Of a stretch of DNA of 64,000 nucleotides, positions 51,578 to 60,976 are shown in pieces (the first letter of the stretch is position 1; each line of letters opens with the position of its first letter). The notes under the pieces are model-generated. The model was not told the origin of the DNA. It did no database searches and worked only from the letters and a program-made list of their open reading frames with translations. Made by a program: the position numbers and the translations under genes. Origin of the DNA: Halosolutus halophilus (lineage in GTDB: Archaea; Halobacteriota; Halobacteria; Halobacteriales; Natrialbaceae); the NCBI RefSeq assembly GCF_022869805.1, contig NZ_CP094974.1, positions 868,001 through 932,000 on the forward strand, given 5' to 3'.

Positions 51578-53284
51578 ATGAACAGGGAACTCTTCGGCGT
51601 ATTCGGCGGTATCGAGACGTTCGAGCGGTTCAGAGCCAGTGACGAGTTCGACGAGGTACTCACCGGATCGACCGTCACGGTCGGGATCCGGGACGCCGAC
51701 CTCGGAACTCCCGGCTGGAGCGCCCGGTACGCGGGCGACGACGGCTACTGTGTCGTCTGGGGCGAAGTGTACGTCCCCGACGAGGACTCGTCGTCGGAGT
51801 CGAACGCCGCGCGCTGGCTCTTCGAACGCTACGAGACGGACGGGCGCGAGGCACTGGCGTCGCTCAACGGGTCGTACCTGGCCGTCCTCGACCACGACGT
51901 CGCCGGTGAGGCGTTCGTCGTCACGGATCCGATCCGGTCGCGAGAGTGTTTCCACACCGACGACCCCGGAGTTCGCGTCTTCGGAACCGACGCCGCCGAA
52001 GTCGGTCGCACCATCGCGGAACCGATCCTCGACCGGGACGGTATCCTCGAGTTCCTCCATCTGGGAGTCGCACTCGGGGAGAAAACCGCCGTCACGCAAC
52101 TGGATCGGCTCCCGCTGGACAGCCGGCTCACGCCGACGTCGATCGATCCGCTCGATCGGTTCGTCTACCGGCACGGAGAGTTCGACTACGTCGGCGAACT
52201 CGCCGATCGGCTCGAGCGGGCGCTGGACCGGCGATCGGTGCTCCCCGGGCGAAAGGGCCTGCTCCTCTCGGCGGGGTACGACTCGCGGATCATCCTCTCG
52301 CAGATCGAGGCGATCGATAGCTGTTACACGGTCGGCTCGCCGGACGCACAGGAAGTGCGCGGCGCGAAACGCGTCGCCGCCCAGTACGACGCGAGCCATA
52401 CGGCGTTTCTGCCGGACGAGCAGTACCTTCGGCCCGGCGAGTCGAAGATCCGGTACTCGCAGGGGATCAAAGAATCCTTGCACATCCACCACGCCGGCTA
52501 TACGGACGAGATCGACGTCGACACGATGTATCACGGGCTGCTCTGTGACACGTTCTTCCGGGGTCACTTCACCGCAGAAGACAGCGTGGACGTCCTCGGG
52601 AAACGCGTCCCGATCGGCCGACTCGATCCCGATCCGGATCCCGTGAAATCGCTCCTCGAGAAGTTCGGGTACGACCGCGAGGCGAGTCTCGAACTCGCCG
52701 ATCGGACGTCGTTCGACGTCGATCCGGAGTCGTTCGTCAGGGAGGCGATCCGCGACGAGTTCGAATCGAGACGATCACGCGCAGACAGGGAGCAGAACGC
52801 CCTCACCTGCTGTGGGATCGCCAACCAGCCCTCGGTGCCGTTCCACGCTCACCTGTCGGATCACTTCCTGACGTCGTTTCTGGCGACCGATCGCGAACTG
52901 ATCGACTGGCACCTCCGGACGCCTCCGGAACACCGGACGACGGAAACGTTCCTCCGGGCGTGCGAGCGAATCGACGGCGAGATCCTCCGACACAGGCCGC
53001 CCGATCGGCCACACGATGCGACCCTGCTCAACGAGATCGAAGGGTTCGTCCGCCGGAAGACGCCGTTCCTCTCGTCGTTCGAACCGCCGTGGCCCGATCG
53101 CGAGCGACTGTTCGACCGACACGACTTCGATCGACGCCTGCTGGCGGACCTCGAGCACGTCCACAGTCTCCCGGCCAGACACAAACTCAGACTCACCGAT
53201 CTTCGCGGGTGGATCGACCGCTGGCAGGGGACACGAGAGCCACCACTCCCGTGGCTGGACCCGCCCGAGTCACCGGTCGTGTAA
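51578..53284 (+). CDS. Asparagine-synthase-like protein with altered active sites
   Basis: 568 residues from the ATG at 51578. The domain order follows class II asparagine synthases: an N-terminal glutaminase-like half (MNRELFGVFGGIETFERF, WGEVYVP, LNGSYLAVLDH) that lacks the catalytic Cys2, then an ATP-pyrophosphatase half whose P-loop is LLLSAGYDSRI (residues about 228-238) instead of SGGxDS. The protein is therefore unlikely to hydrolyse glutamine. It could use another amine, adenylate a sugar acid, or be regulatory. Neighbours suggest a modification of a uronic acid in the glycan. Confidence 0.75.
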   Translation: MNRELFGVFGGIETFERFRASDEFDEVLTGSTVTVGIRDADLGTPGWSARYAGDDGYCVVWGEVYVPDEDSSSESNAARWLFERYETDGREALASLNGSYLAVLDHDVAGEAFVVTDPIRSRECFHTDDPGVRVFGTDAAEVGRTIAEPILDRDGILEFLHLGVALGEKTAVTQLDRLPLDSRLTPTSIDPLDRFVYRHGEFDYVGELADRLERALDRRSVLPGRKGLLLSAGYDSRIILSQIEAIDSCYTVGSPDAQEVRGAKRVAAQYDASHTAFLPDEQYLRPGESKIRYSQGIKESLHIHHAGYTDEIDVDTMYHGLLCDTFFRGHFTAEDSVDVLGKRVPIGRLDPDPDPVKSLLEKFGYDREASLELADRTSFDVDPESFVREAIRDEFESRRSRADREQNALTCCGIANQPSVPFHAHLSDHFLTSFLATDRELIDWHLRTPPEHRTTETFLRACERIDGEILRHRPPDRPHDATLLNEIEGFVRRKTPFLSSFEPPWPDRERLFDRHDFDRRLLADLEHVHSLPARHKLRLTDLRGWIDRWQGTREPPLPWLDPPESPVV

Positions 53285-53431
53285 CGTCGCAGACGGCGTC
53301 GTCGTTTTCGCTCTTCGACAACAGTTGTATTCGACAGACATCCGTTGAAAGCGGCTCTAACAACGATTTATTTCGTTCAGGAGCGTTGAACCGTGAGTAT
53401 ACTTATATGGCAAGAACAGTTAGCGCGGAAT

Positions 53432-53965
53432 ATGCGTCTGACGCCGTCGTGGTTTCGCTCTTCATCCGACGCTCGATCCGACGAGCGTACCGAAGATGAC
53501 GATACTACTGCAGGAGTGACGATCTATCATACCTCGGGGAGCGATTTCTCGAAGGGGGGTGCCGGGGACAGCGATCGGGTGGGGGAATTTCTTCCGGACT
53601 CCGACGCCAGCCTGCTGGCGGTCCTGGACGGGATGCAGACGCCCGTAACCGTCGACGAGGTCACCGACGAGTTGATCGGCCCTGCACGTCCGTCGATCGA
53701 AACGTGGGCCGCCGTCCACGAGCGGCTCCACCGGGAGCGTCTCCCGGCACTCGACGCCACGGGGGACATCGAGTTCGACGAGGCGCAGGGACTCGTCGAA
53801 CGCTCCGCACAGCGCACCGAGCGTAACCTGTTCTCGCTGACTGCGCTGGGAGCGATTTCGATCGTGTTACTGGTCGTGCTCGTCGCGCTCGTCTCGACGA
53901 CCGTTCTTACGACAATTCTGGTCACAGCCGTCACGACGGTTGCCGTCTGGATCGTTCCGGGCTAG
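53432..53965 (+). CDS. Membrane-anchored winged-helix (DUF7344-like) protein
   Basis: 177 residues from the ATG at 53432 (MRLTPSWFRSSSDARS). A helical domain SLLAVLDGMQTPVTVDEVTDELIG and VHERLHRERLPALDATGDIEFDEAQGLVER is of the DUF7344 winged-helix type. The end is a long membrane hairpin (FSLTALGAISIVLLVVLVALVSTTVLTTILVTAVTTVAVWIV). DNA binding at the membrane is implied, with no known target. It converges with the DUF7344-like gene that ends at 53991. Confidence 0.65.
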   Translation: MRLTPSWFRSSSDARSDERTEDDDTTAGVTIYHTSGSDFSKGGAGDSDRVGEFLPDSDASLLAVLDGMQTPVTVDEVTDELIGPARPSIETWAAVHERLHRERLPALDATGDIEFDEAQGLVERSAQRTERNLFSLTALGAISIVLLVVLVALVSTTVLTTILVTAVTTVAVWIVPG

Positions 53966-53990
53966 TTTGGAGCGGAGGTGTCAGCGGTCG

Positions 53991-54581
53991 TCAGTTGATG
54001 TTCCAGCCGATCGTGAGCACCGTATAGAGGATCAGGATCAGTGCGCTGAGACCGATCCCGGAGAGGAACGAGGTGAACGGCAGTTCCATCACGGCACCCA
54101 GCAGGACGACGTAGCCGACGACCGTCGCTCCGATGTAGTAGTCGCCCCAGTGGGCCCCGTCAGTTCCCGTCTCGGCGGACGGTTCGTCGGTCGGTTCCAG
54201 CTCGAGGTACGTATCGACCCGGTCCGCGAGGGGCTTTCGCTCGACGATACCGCGGTTCTGCTGGTAGTCGATGACGCCCGCCTCGTCGAGTTTCGTGAGA
54301 TGAGACTGGTAGAGGGGGATGTAGACGCGCTGGCGCTGCGTCGACGTGAGTTCTTCGACGGTCGTATCGTGTTCCCACGCAGCGACCTGTTCCGCGATGT
54401 CGCGCATGCGGACGGGACCTTCGGTCCCGCGAAGGTACCGGAGAACCATACGACGGCGTTCGTTTTGCAGGAGATGAAAGATTTCGTCTTTCGAGAAGGC
54501 TGGCTCTTCAGAGGGGGCGTCAGCTTCGTCATTCGAACCCTGCTCACCCTGTTCTTCTGAGCTGATATGTGTCGCGTTCAT
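53991..54581 (-). CDS. DUF7344-type winged-helix protein with C-terminal membrane hairpin
   Basis: 196 residues. An acidic N-terminus is followed by FSKDEIFHLLQNERRRMVLRYLRG, MRDIAEQVAAWEHDTTVEELTSTQRQRVYIPLYQSHLTKLDEAGVIDYQQNRGIVE, the canonical DUF7344 winged helix with the Q-S-H-L-x-K recognition helix. Two hydrophobic segments end the protein. It probably binds DNA while membrane-tethered. The 388-bp upstream gap holds several palindromes, and these may be its own operators. Confidence 0.85.
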   Translation of the reverse strand: MNATHISSEEQGEQGSNDEADAPSEEPAFSKDEIFHLLQNERRRMVLRYLRGTEGPVRMRDIAEQVAAWEHDTTVEELTSTQRQRVYIPLYQSHLTKLDEAGVIDYQQNRGIVERKPLADRVDTYLELEPTDEPSAETGTDGAHWGDYYIGATVVGYVVLLGAVMELPFTSFLSGIGLSALILILYTVLTIGWNIN

Positions 54582-54733
54582 CGCACCAGTCTTCCCTAAT
54601 CAGAAGTGGGTAATAAAGGATTGAAACCGTGCATCTGTGAACGGTATACTTTAGTCAGTTTCACGGAGTCAGACATCATTTTCTGTGATTTTTAAACCGC
54701 GATATACGTACCAAGAAGTCCCGTAACGCGAAT

Positions 54734-54753
54734 TCTCGAAATCGATTTCGAGA
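54734..54753. promoter_or_regulatory. 20-bp perfect palindrome, candidate operator
   Basis: Half-site TCTCGAAATC followed at once by its exact reverse complement, then ATTTATTA. It lies midway between the DUF7344-type gene and the DUF1616 gene, where a regulator of both could bind. Confidence 0.55.
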
Positions 54754-54775
54754 TTTATTATCCTCTTCGTATTAC

Positions 54776-54837
54776 CGGAAATTTCGAAAGCTAATTCTGA
54801 ATTTCCGACCGTTCATAGTTCTGGGACAGTTCAGAAC
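54776..54837. promoter_or_regulatory. Two further inverted repeats in the 54582-54969 gap
   Basis: CGGAAATT (54776-54783) / AATTTCCG (54800-54807) with a 16-bp spacer, and GTTCTG (54818-54823) / CAGAAC (54832-54837) with an 8-bp spacer. The rest of the 388-bp gap is AT-rich and shows no gene. Confidence 0.45.
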
Positions 54838-54922
54838 CGGCGAAAGTTATATATGCAAATGTAGTATCGAAGTTGTGATAGTTGGGCGTCAGACGGCCGT
54901 CACACCGTCCTCGTTGACCGGG

Positions 54923-54948
54923 GCTTATCCGGGCGATAATAAACCCGC
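54923..54948 (+). promoter_or_regulatory. TTA-N8-ATARTAA-class site before the DUF1616 gene
   Basis: GCTTA, eight bases, ATAATAA beginning at 54936, 34 nt before the ATG at 54970. Confidence 0.7.
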
Positions 54949-54969
54949 TGTGCCCCCAGTATCGAAGAA

Positions 54970-55959
54970 ATGAGCGACTCCAACTGGTGGTTTTCCGATC
55001 AGGCGATCGTCATCGCGATCACTGGTGCACTCACGTACGGCATATTTTCCGGCATCGGGGGCGTTGCACGAATCGCGCTAGCAATCCCGCTCGTCCTCTT
55101 TCTTCCCGGGTACGCGCTCGTCTCGGCGCTCTTTCCGGACAGGCCGACCGACGACTACCAGTCGTTCGACGAAGAGAAGACGGGCCTCGGAAATCCCCTG
55201 CTGGTTGACGGAGGACTCGAAGCGGTCGAACGGTTCGTCCTGTCAGTTGCCTTCAGCGTTGCGCTCGTCCCGGCGATCACCCTTTTCGCGTCCGTAACCC
55301 CAGGGGTTTTGTCGGTCGAACCGGTTCTCTCTGGACTTTCAGTGCTCACTATCGTCCTCGCACTAATCGCGATCGGTTCTCGCTATCGGTGTGCGCCCGA
55401 TCGGCGGTACGTTCCGTCGCTCTCCGCTGCGCCGCTGTTTTTCACTCGAACGCGGCCGTCGCTCTACAGTGGACCGAACCACCGACCGTACAACGCCGCG
55501 ATCGTGGTCGGCCTGATCCTGTTGCTCGCGAGCGCCGGATTCGCGGTCGCGAACCCGCCCCAACACGACGGGTTCACGGAGTTCGCGATCGAAACCGAGA
55601 ACGTCACCGGCGAGACCGAGACGATGTACGAATCGAACTACACCGCCGGAGAGACCCAGGAACTTACTGCCACGATCACGAACCGCGAACACGAAGAACG
55701 GTCCTACACGACCGTCGTGTTGCTCCAGCGAGTGAGCTACGACGATGGGAACGCCACCGTCCACGAGACGGCCGAACTGGATCGGAAGTCGGTGACGGTT
55801 CCGGACGGTGCGACACACGAGCAAACCCTCAACGTAACCCCGACGATGCGGGAGGGGGAGTTGCGGCTGACACTGCTCCTGTACGACGGCGAGCCGTCGA
55901 GTGAGCCCGCTGCCGACGACGCCTACCGCGTGATTCGGCTCCCGATCGAAGTCGAGTAG
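54970..55959 (+). CDS. DUF1616 membrane protein
   Basis: 329 residues. Four hydrophobic segments in the first 190 residues (WFSDQAIVIAITGALTYGIF; ALAIPLVLFLPGYALVSALFPDR, the DUF1616 hallmark LFLPGYALVSALFP; VEPVLSGLSVLTIVLALIAIGSRY; AIVVGLILLLASAGFAVA). An extracellular beta-sandwich follows (FTEFAIETENVTGETETMYESNYTAGETQELTATITNREHEERSYTTVV). The family is found beside surface-glycan genes in archaea and has no established activity. Possible sequons (NVT, NYT) suggest glycosylation. It is the last plus-strand gene before the minus-strand glycosyltransferase operon. Confidence 0.85.
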   Translation: MSDSNWWFSDQAIVIAITGALTYGIFSGIGGVARIALAIPLVLFLPGYALVSALFPDRPTDDYQSFDEEKTGLGNPLLVDGGLEAVERFVLSVAFSVALVPAITLFASVTPGVLSVEPVLSGLSVLTIVLALIAIGSRYRCAPDRRYVPSLSAAPLFFTRTRPSLYSGPNHRPYNAAIVVGLILLLASAGFAVANPPQHDGFTEFAIETENVTGETETMYESNYTAGETQELTATITNREHEERSYTTVVLLQRVSYDDGNATVHETAELDRKSVTVPDGATHEQTLNVTPTMREGELRLTLLLYDGEPSSEPAADDAYRVIRLPIEVE

Positions 55960-56836
55960 TCGTGGTCCGTGGAACGTCTCGCCGCCGCGTCCGTCCCGCA
56001 CTCGCTGGGCTCGAGCGTCATCGCCCGGTCGTCGCCCCGTTCGTCCGGTTCGTGGCCCGTGGTGGCCGTCCGGACCGAGGGCCGTCTCCTCGCTAGTTCG
56101 TTCTCGCTGACGGCCCTCTCACACGCCGTGACCGACGCGCTCGACCCGGATCCGAGGGGAGAGGTTTTTGACGGCGGGCTGTTCTCGGGCCGGTCACATC
56201 GCCGCTGACAGCCGATTACGACGGACTCCTCGATCGGGTCGTCGCGGTCACCCCTCCGGGACCCGAACCACCTCGTCGCGGGCCGACTGAACCTGCGGGT
56301 TGCCGTCCAGTTCGTGCAGGAACTGGCCGCCGTCGGGCTCCGGGCTGGCCGACGATATGGGAGCGTCAGCGACGCCTGGCGGGACGTTCGCGCCAGCGCG
56401 TGGATCGTCGATCGAAGTCCCTCTGCGGATCGAGAGTCGGCTGGACGACCCTCCTCGCGAGCAGGGAGACCCGTTTGCTCGTCGGCCGGAAATCCGCCCG
56501 TGACGCCGATCGAGGACCGGAGATGCAACGCTCAGAACGGTGTCGAAGGGGCGGGCCCACCGTTGCGACGAATGGGCCGGACGCAGTACCTCGGTTCACC
56601 ATCGTCTCGACCGGTGCAACACTGGAACCGCCGCGAGTAGCGGGCAAACCGGGCAGAACGCTGACGGCAGCGGAACCGATCGAGCTACCGGACACTCCGG
56701 GGTCCGCACCCAGCGAGTGCGGTAGAGACCCCAGTTGGAAAACGAGGACAGCTACTCGCTCGTCGAGACCGTTCTTTCGTGACGGTATCGCGGTGGTGGT
56801 CGACGCCCAGTCGCGTACTCGCCGGCGAGAAGCCGA
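55960..56836 (+). other. 877-bp stretch without a convincing gene
   Basis: All frames are short or have shadow-like composition. There is no start with a promoter and no recognised motif. It is high-GC and probably holds the decayed remains of a gene; none could be named. Confidence 0.4.
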
Positions 56837-58813
56837 TCACGCACTCGCCGGCGACGTGGTACACATCGTCACGTCCCCGTTCGTGTAGACCGTCGCCTGA
56901 TCGGACCGACACAGCCTGTCCTGCGAGATTTGCTCGATCCGGCCCTCCCCGCCGTCGTCCGTAAAGTAGACCGCGTCGGACGACTGTCTCGATCGGTAGA
57001 CCACGTACTCGTGATCCGCAACGCCGCCGTCGGGGACCGTCGCGGTCGTCGTCGACGGGTACGCGCCGGTCCGGCTGAACAGGGTCTGGTAGGGATGATC
57101 GGTGTGGAGTTGCTGATCGGGACGGATCTCGCTGCCGTCCGGCGAACCGGTCAACTCGGCGATCGACCCTGCTGCCGCGAGTTCCGACCGGTCGTACGCG
57201 AGGCGCTCGTGCTGGTCGTCGAAGGCCGGGTTGTCGATGTTACTCTCGGTCGCGAAGATCATCGCCCCCGGGTAGACGAGCACGAATAGCAGGAGGACGG
57301 AGACGACGAGCCCCGGCGAGAGTTTCCCGCTCAGGGTTCGCAGGCCGATCGCGCCGAGAATCGACATCGGCGCGTAGAGGAAGGCGAACCATCGCGTCGG
57401 GATGAAGGTGTGGATACCGAACATCGGCATCCCCATGACGAACACGAGCATGAACGCCGCCCCCAGCAAGAGCGTGAACACCGACTGTTCGGCGCGTCGC
57501 CGGTGGACGACGTACAGACAGCCGACGAACGTTGCGCCGAGCAGGAACAGGAAGCCGAGGGCGTCGATGTAGGGGACGAACTGTTCGACCACCGTCGCCG
57601 CCTCGGCCCCCGCCTCGGCCGGGTCGCCCGACGAGTCGCTCGCGATGTTGAGGAAGCCGGCGCTCTCCTCGACCGTCTGGCTGAAGAAACTCAGGACGGT
57701 CGCCAGGAACGACTGCTGACGATACGGCGTCAGCGACCAGACGAAGATCGTGAGCCCGAAATTGAAGACGACGAGCCCGACGAGGTTGACCGGCTTCTTC
57801 GCCCGGAAGACGCTCGCGTCGAGTCGCGTGAGCCCGAGCGGCCCGACGACGAACACGAGTTGCGCGACGAACGCCGCGATCAACAGCACGAGCATGATGA
57901 ACGTCGACACCTGGTGGGTGAGGATCACGGCGACGCTCAACAGGAGGAGCAACGAGAAGTCCCGGAACGTGTACTCGATCCGCATCACCCGGATCAGCGC
58001 GTACAGCATCCCGAGGAAGAAGACGAGCCCCAGACTCGTGGGGATGAGATGCATACCCCACATCACGACGTGGCTCGCCAGGGCGTAACACCCCGCCGCC
58101 AGCGTCGCCCACCGTTGCGAGACGAGCAAATTCGTCGCCGCGTAGACGAGCAGGATCGAGAGCGGCATCACGAGCCCCACCGAGAGGTACACCGCCGTGC
58201 GTATCGGCACGTCGTACAGCAGCGCCGACGCGGCGACGAGCAGGTGGTAGAACGGCGACGCGTAGTGTTTGTCGTCGGAAATCGCGTCGAGAGAGCCCTC
58301 CGTGAGGATCGCGCGCGTGAGTTCCGTGTGCGTCCAGATGTCGATCCCGATGTAGCCCGGCGTCACGTACAGCGCGGTGAACCGGAAGACCAACGCGAAG
58401 CAGACGATCTGGAACAGCAACAGCCCCGGCTTGAAGTCGCGATCGGTCGTGAAGAGAATCTGGCCGAGCAGGAGCGACCCGACGACGCTCGCCACCCCGA
58501 AGAAGAGGTGGGTTCGAGTCCCCTGAATCACCGCCAGGAGCACGAGTCCCGCGAGTCCGGTCAGGACGAGACCCGGGAGCGCCATCGCCACCCCCGTCGG
58601 AAGCGTCGGGAGTGTGTGTGCGTCCTCCTGCTGGTACAGGGCGACGAGATACAGCGTACACGCGGTTCCGAGCAGTATCGGGACGGTGTCGAGGTAGATC
58701 TGCGACGCGAACAGTCGCAGCGGGAACAGCCCCATCGCGATCAGGAGCCCACCGATCGCGGCGACCGTGTCGAGTCGCAGCGGTCGCAGTTCCGACAGCG
58801 ATCTATACTCCAT
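56837..58813 (-). CDS. Large GT-C-type membrane glycosyltransferase
   Basis: 658 residues from the ATG at 58813 (MEYRSLSELRPLRLDTVAAIGG). About 13 hydrophobic segments. The first large outside loop has ALYVTPGYIGIDIWTHTELTRAILTEGSLDAISDDKHYASPFYHLLVAASALL, the D/E-rich loop typical of GT-C (PMT/AglB/ArnT-like) enzymes, whose Asp-Ile-Asp/Asp-Ile-Trp element carries the metal or base. The C-terminal domain is soluble. It is likely to add a sugar from a lipid donor to the outside glycan. Last gene of a minus-strand operon, its start overlapping the GT4 stop by 11 bp. Confidence 0.75.
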   Translation of the reverse strand: MEYRSLSELRPLRLDTVAAIGGLLIAMGLFPLRLFASQIYLDTVPILLGTACTLYLVALYQQEDAHTLPTLPTGVAMALPGLVLTGLAGLVLLAVIQGTRTHLFFGVASVVGSLLLGQILFTTDRDFKPGLLLFQIVCFALVFRFTALYVTPGYIGIDIWTHTELTRAILTEGSLDAISDDKHYASPFYHLLVAASALLYDVPIRTAVYLSVGLVMPLSILLVYAATNLLVSQRWATLAAGCYALASHVVMWGMHLIPTSLGLVFFLGMLYALIRVMRIEYTFRDFSLLLLLSVAVILTHQVSTFIMLVLLIAAFVAQLVFVVGPLGLTRLDASVFRAKKPVNLVGLVVFNFGLTIFVWSLTPYRQQSFLATVLSFFSQTVEESAGFLNIASDSSGDPAEAGAEAATVVEQFVPYIDALGFLFLLGATFVGCLYVVHRRRAEQSVFTLLLGAAFMLVFVMGMPMFGIHTFIPTRWFAFLYAPMSILGAIGLRTLSGKLSPGLVVSVLLLFVLVYPGAMIFATESNIDNPAFDDQHERLAYDRSELAAAGSIAELTGSPDGSEIRPDQQLHTDHPYQTLFSRTGAYPSTTTATVPDGGVADHEYVVYRSRQSSDAVYFTDDGGEGRIEQISQDRLCRSDQATVYTNGDVTMCTTSPASA

Positions 58814-59765
58814 GGCCGACCTCCGTGCGCTGTTTCGCTCCGTCACACTGGTCGAGCACCCGACGGTACACGCCGAGGAGGCGATCACCGAGCGAGTCGA
58901 TCCCGAGCCCGTCGATCGACTCGCGGCCGTTGGATCGGCTGCCCTCGTCGACGATCCGCTCGAGACCGCCGATCAGGGCACCGTCCCGGTCGCTGACGAC
59001 GCAGTTCTCCACCCCGCCGATCGTCTCGCGGACGAAGCCGACGTCGGTCGAGACGATCGGCAGGTTGCACGCGGCAGCCTCCTTGACGACCATCGGCCCG
59101 CTCTCTCGTTTCGACGTCACGAGGAGGACGTCGCTCGCGTTCATGTAGGCGGGGATCTCCTCGTGGGCGACGCCCGAGACGGTCCGCAGGTCGACGTCGA
59201 CGTCCGCACGCTCGACGAGCCGGCGCGCCCGCGGGAAGTCCTTCACGTCCCGGTCCCGGTCGTACGGGAAGAGCGCGATCGGTCGATCGGTCTCCCAGCC
59301 GACGCGATCGCGGGCCTCGTCCCGCGGCATCGGCCTGAACAGGTCGGTGTCGACGCCGAACGGGAGCAGATCGTGCTCGGTTCCGAGTGCGCGTGCCATG
59401 GGCCGGCTCGGAACGACCGCGGCGTCCGCCCGTCGGGCCCCGAACCGGCTCAGCGATCGGAGCCACGAGTGCTCGCTCATCAGGTCGGTCCCCCACAGGG
59501 TCACTACGACGGGCCGGGTCGGCTGGGCGAGCGCGAACGGGACGACGAGGCCGTAGTTCGCGTGCACCAGGTCGTACTCCGTCGACCGGATCGTCGAGAG
59601 GACGTCCCGGTAGTATCGCGCGTACGCCGTCGGCGATCGGGACGAGTCACCGCCGTGCTCGCCGGGCACGCCGAGCACCGTACAGTCGACGCCGCGCTCC
59701 TCGAGGGCCGACACCTGCTGGTCGAAGAACGGTCGCGGCGTCGTGACCAGCTGTAGTACCTTCAT
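58803..59765 (-). CDS. Family 4 glycosyltransferase (GT-B)
   Basis: 320 residues from the ATG at 59765, where the fold begins (MKVLQLVTTPRPFFDQQVSALEERGVDCTVLGVPG). GT-B features: YDLVHANYGLVVPFALAQPTRPVVVTLWGTDL, DAAVVPSRPMARAL, then the C-terminal donor site DVLLVTSKRESGPMVVKEAAACNLPIVSTDVGFVRETIGG (the E-x7-E element). It transfers a hexose from a nucleotide sugar on the cytoplasmic face. Its start overlaps the DUF354 stop by four bases (ATGA at 59762-59765). Confidence 0.88.
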   Translation of the reverse strand: MKVLQLVTTPRPFFDQQVSALEERGVDCTVLGVPGEHGGDSSRSPTAYARYYRDVLSTIRSTEYDLVHANYGLVVPFALAQPTRPVVVTLWGTDLMSEHSWLRSLSRFGARRADAAVVPSRPMARALGTEHDLLPFGVDTDLFRPMPRDEARDRVGWETDRPIALFPYDRDRDVKDFPRARRLVERADVDVDLRTVSGVAHEEIPAYMNASDVLLVTSKRESGPMVVKEAAACNLPIVSTDVGFVRETIGGVENCVVSDRDGALIGGLERIVDEGSRSNGRESIDGLGIDSLGDRLLGVYRRVLDQCDGAKQRTEVGHGV

Positions 59766-60835
59766 CGTTCGCTCGTCGTGGTCGCGTGAGCCGATCGGTT
59801 CGACGCGGATGTCCGCGCGAGCGTTTCGAGTTGCTGGACGACGAGTTCCGTCACGTCGACCCGCTCTTCGAGCAGGGCGTCGCGGCGTCGTCGCCACGGT
59901 TCGCGGGATTTCCCGACGATCGAGACGGCGCGTTCGAGCCCGCGCACGTGTCGCATCTCGCCGTTGTACTCGAACAGCAGCCCGTACTCCTCCTCGAGTT
60001 CGGTCGTGTAGCCGAGCGAGAGGGGGTTCACGTAGACCGACGGCGTTCCGAGTACGGCGGCTTCCGACGCGGTCGTCGCGCCCTCGCTCAGGGCGACGTC
60101 GGCGTAGGCCAGCAGGTCGTGCATCCGGTCCGGTGCCGTCGAGAACTGGTAGGCCTCGAGGTCGGCCGGGGGCTCCCCTTCCGCCGCGAGCAGGACCCGG
60201 ACGCCCTCGTCCTCGAACCGATCGACGATCTCGTGAGGGTCGTCGAAGCCACCGTGGCCGACGTCGTGGGAGGCCCCCCAGCTGCTGAGTCGCACGACGG
60301 CGAACTCCTCGTCCGGCTCGATGTCGACCGCCTCGAGAACCGACGGATCGGGTTCGAACCGATCGGGGTGAAGGTAAGCGAGTTCGTGGTACCCCGGGTA
60401 CGACACCTGTTTCGGGCCGAGGTCGTCCCGGTAGCACGACGGGGTGCAGATCACGTCCGCGAACGGGTAGCCGAGTTTCGTGATGAGGGTCGCGTGTTCG
60501 GTGTCGTAGAAGACGATACTCTTCGTCCGCAACGCCGACGCGACGTGGGCGGCAGCGACGCCGCCGATCGCCGCGATCACGTCCGGATCGATCCGTTTCG
60601 CTCGCCGCAACAGTCGCATCTCGTAGGTGGCCTGGACTGCGGCCAGCGAGAGCAGTCCGTCCGACTCGCCGGCCAGCACCTCGTGGTCGATATCGTAGGC
60701 CTCGAGGAGCTCGATCGCGACGTCGTTCTCGCGCGCGAAGACGTGTACGTCGTGCCCCCGCGCCTGTAGTTCCGCGATCGGATTGCGGAAGAAGTGAACG
60801 TGACCGGGGTGCTGGATCGTGATCACGACGCGCAT
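59762..60835 (-). CDS. DUF354 glycosyltransferase-like protein
   Basis: 357 residues. DUF354 hallmarks: VVITIQHPGHVHFFRNPIAELQARGHDVHVFARE at the start, DIDHEVLAGESDGLL, KRIDPDVIAAIGGVAAAHVA, FYDTEHATLITKLGYPFADVICTPSCY, and ALSEGATTASEAAVLGTPSVYVNPLSLGYTTELEEEYGLLFEY. The fold is GT-B like UDP-GlcNAc 2-epimerases; both an epimerase and a transferase role are considered in the literature. It is in operon with the GT4 protein. Membrane anchoring is not seen. Confidence 0.85.
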   Translation of the reverse strand: MRVVITIQHPGHVHFFRNPIAELQARGHDVHVFARENDVAIELLEAYDIDHEVLAGESDGLLSLAAVQATYEMRLLRRAKRIDPDVIAAIGGVAAAHVASALRTKSIVFYDTEHATLITKLGYPFADVICTPSCYRDDLGPKQVSYPGYHELAYLHPDRFEPDPSVLEAVDIEPDEEFAVVRLSSWGASHDVGHGGFDDPHEIVDRFEDEGVRVLLAAEGEPPADLEAYQFSTAPDRMHDLLAYADVALSEGATTASEAAVLGTPSVYVNPLSLGYTTELEEEYGLLFEYNGEMRHVRGLERAVSIVGKSREPWRRRRDALLEERVDVTELVVQQLETLARTSASNRSAHATTTSER

Positions 60836-60976
60836 CGAGGTGCCACCTCCGCGATCGCGTTGGCGTCTCGATCGGACTCCGTACGGGCCAGTCGGATTCC
60901 GGGTCCAGTACCCGCCGCTCGGATCGCCGCCGATACGATCCCGCCGTCGACCGACCGATCGCTGGATAGCATCGTC

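Noticed and set aside
60823-60972. A 49-codon frame between the dehydrogenase and DUF354 genes
   Set aside because: It overlaps the DUF354 start, has no motif and no independent signal; the 141-bp gap is more simply an intergenic leader.
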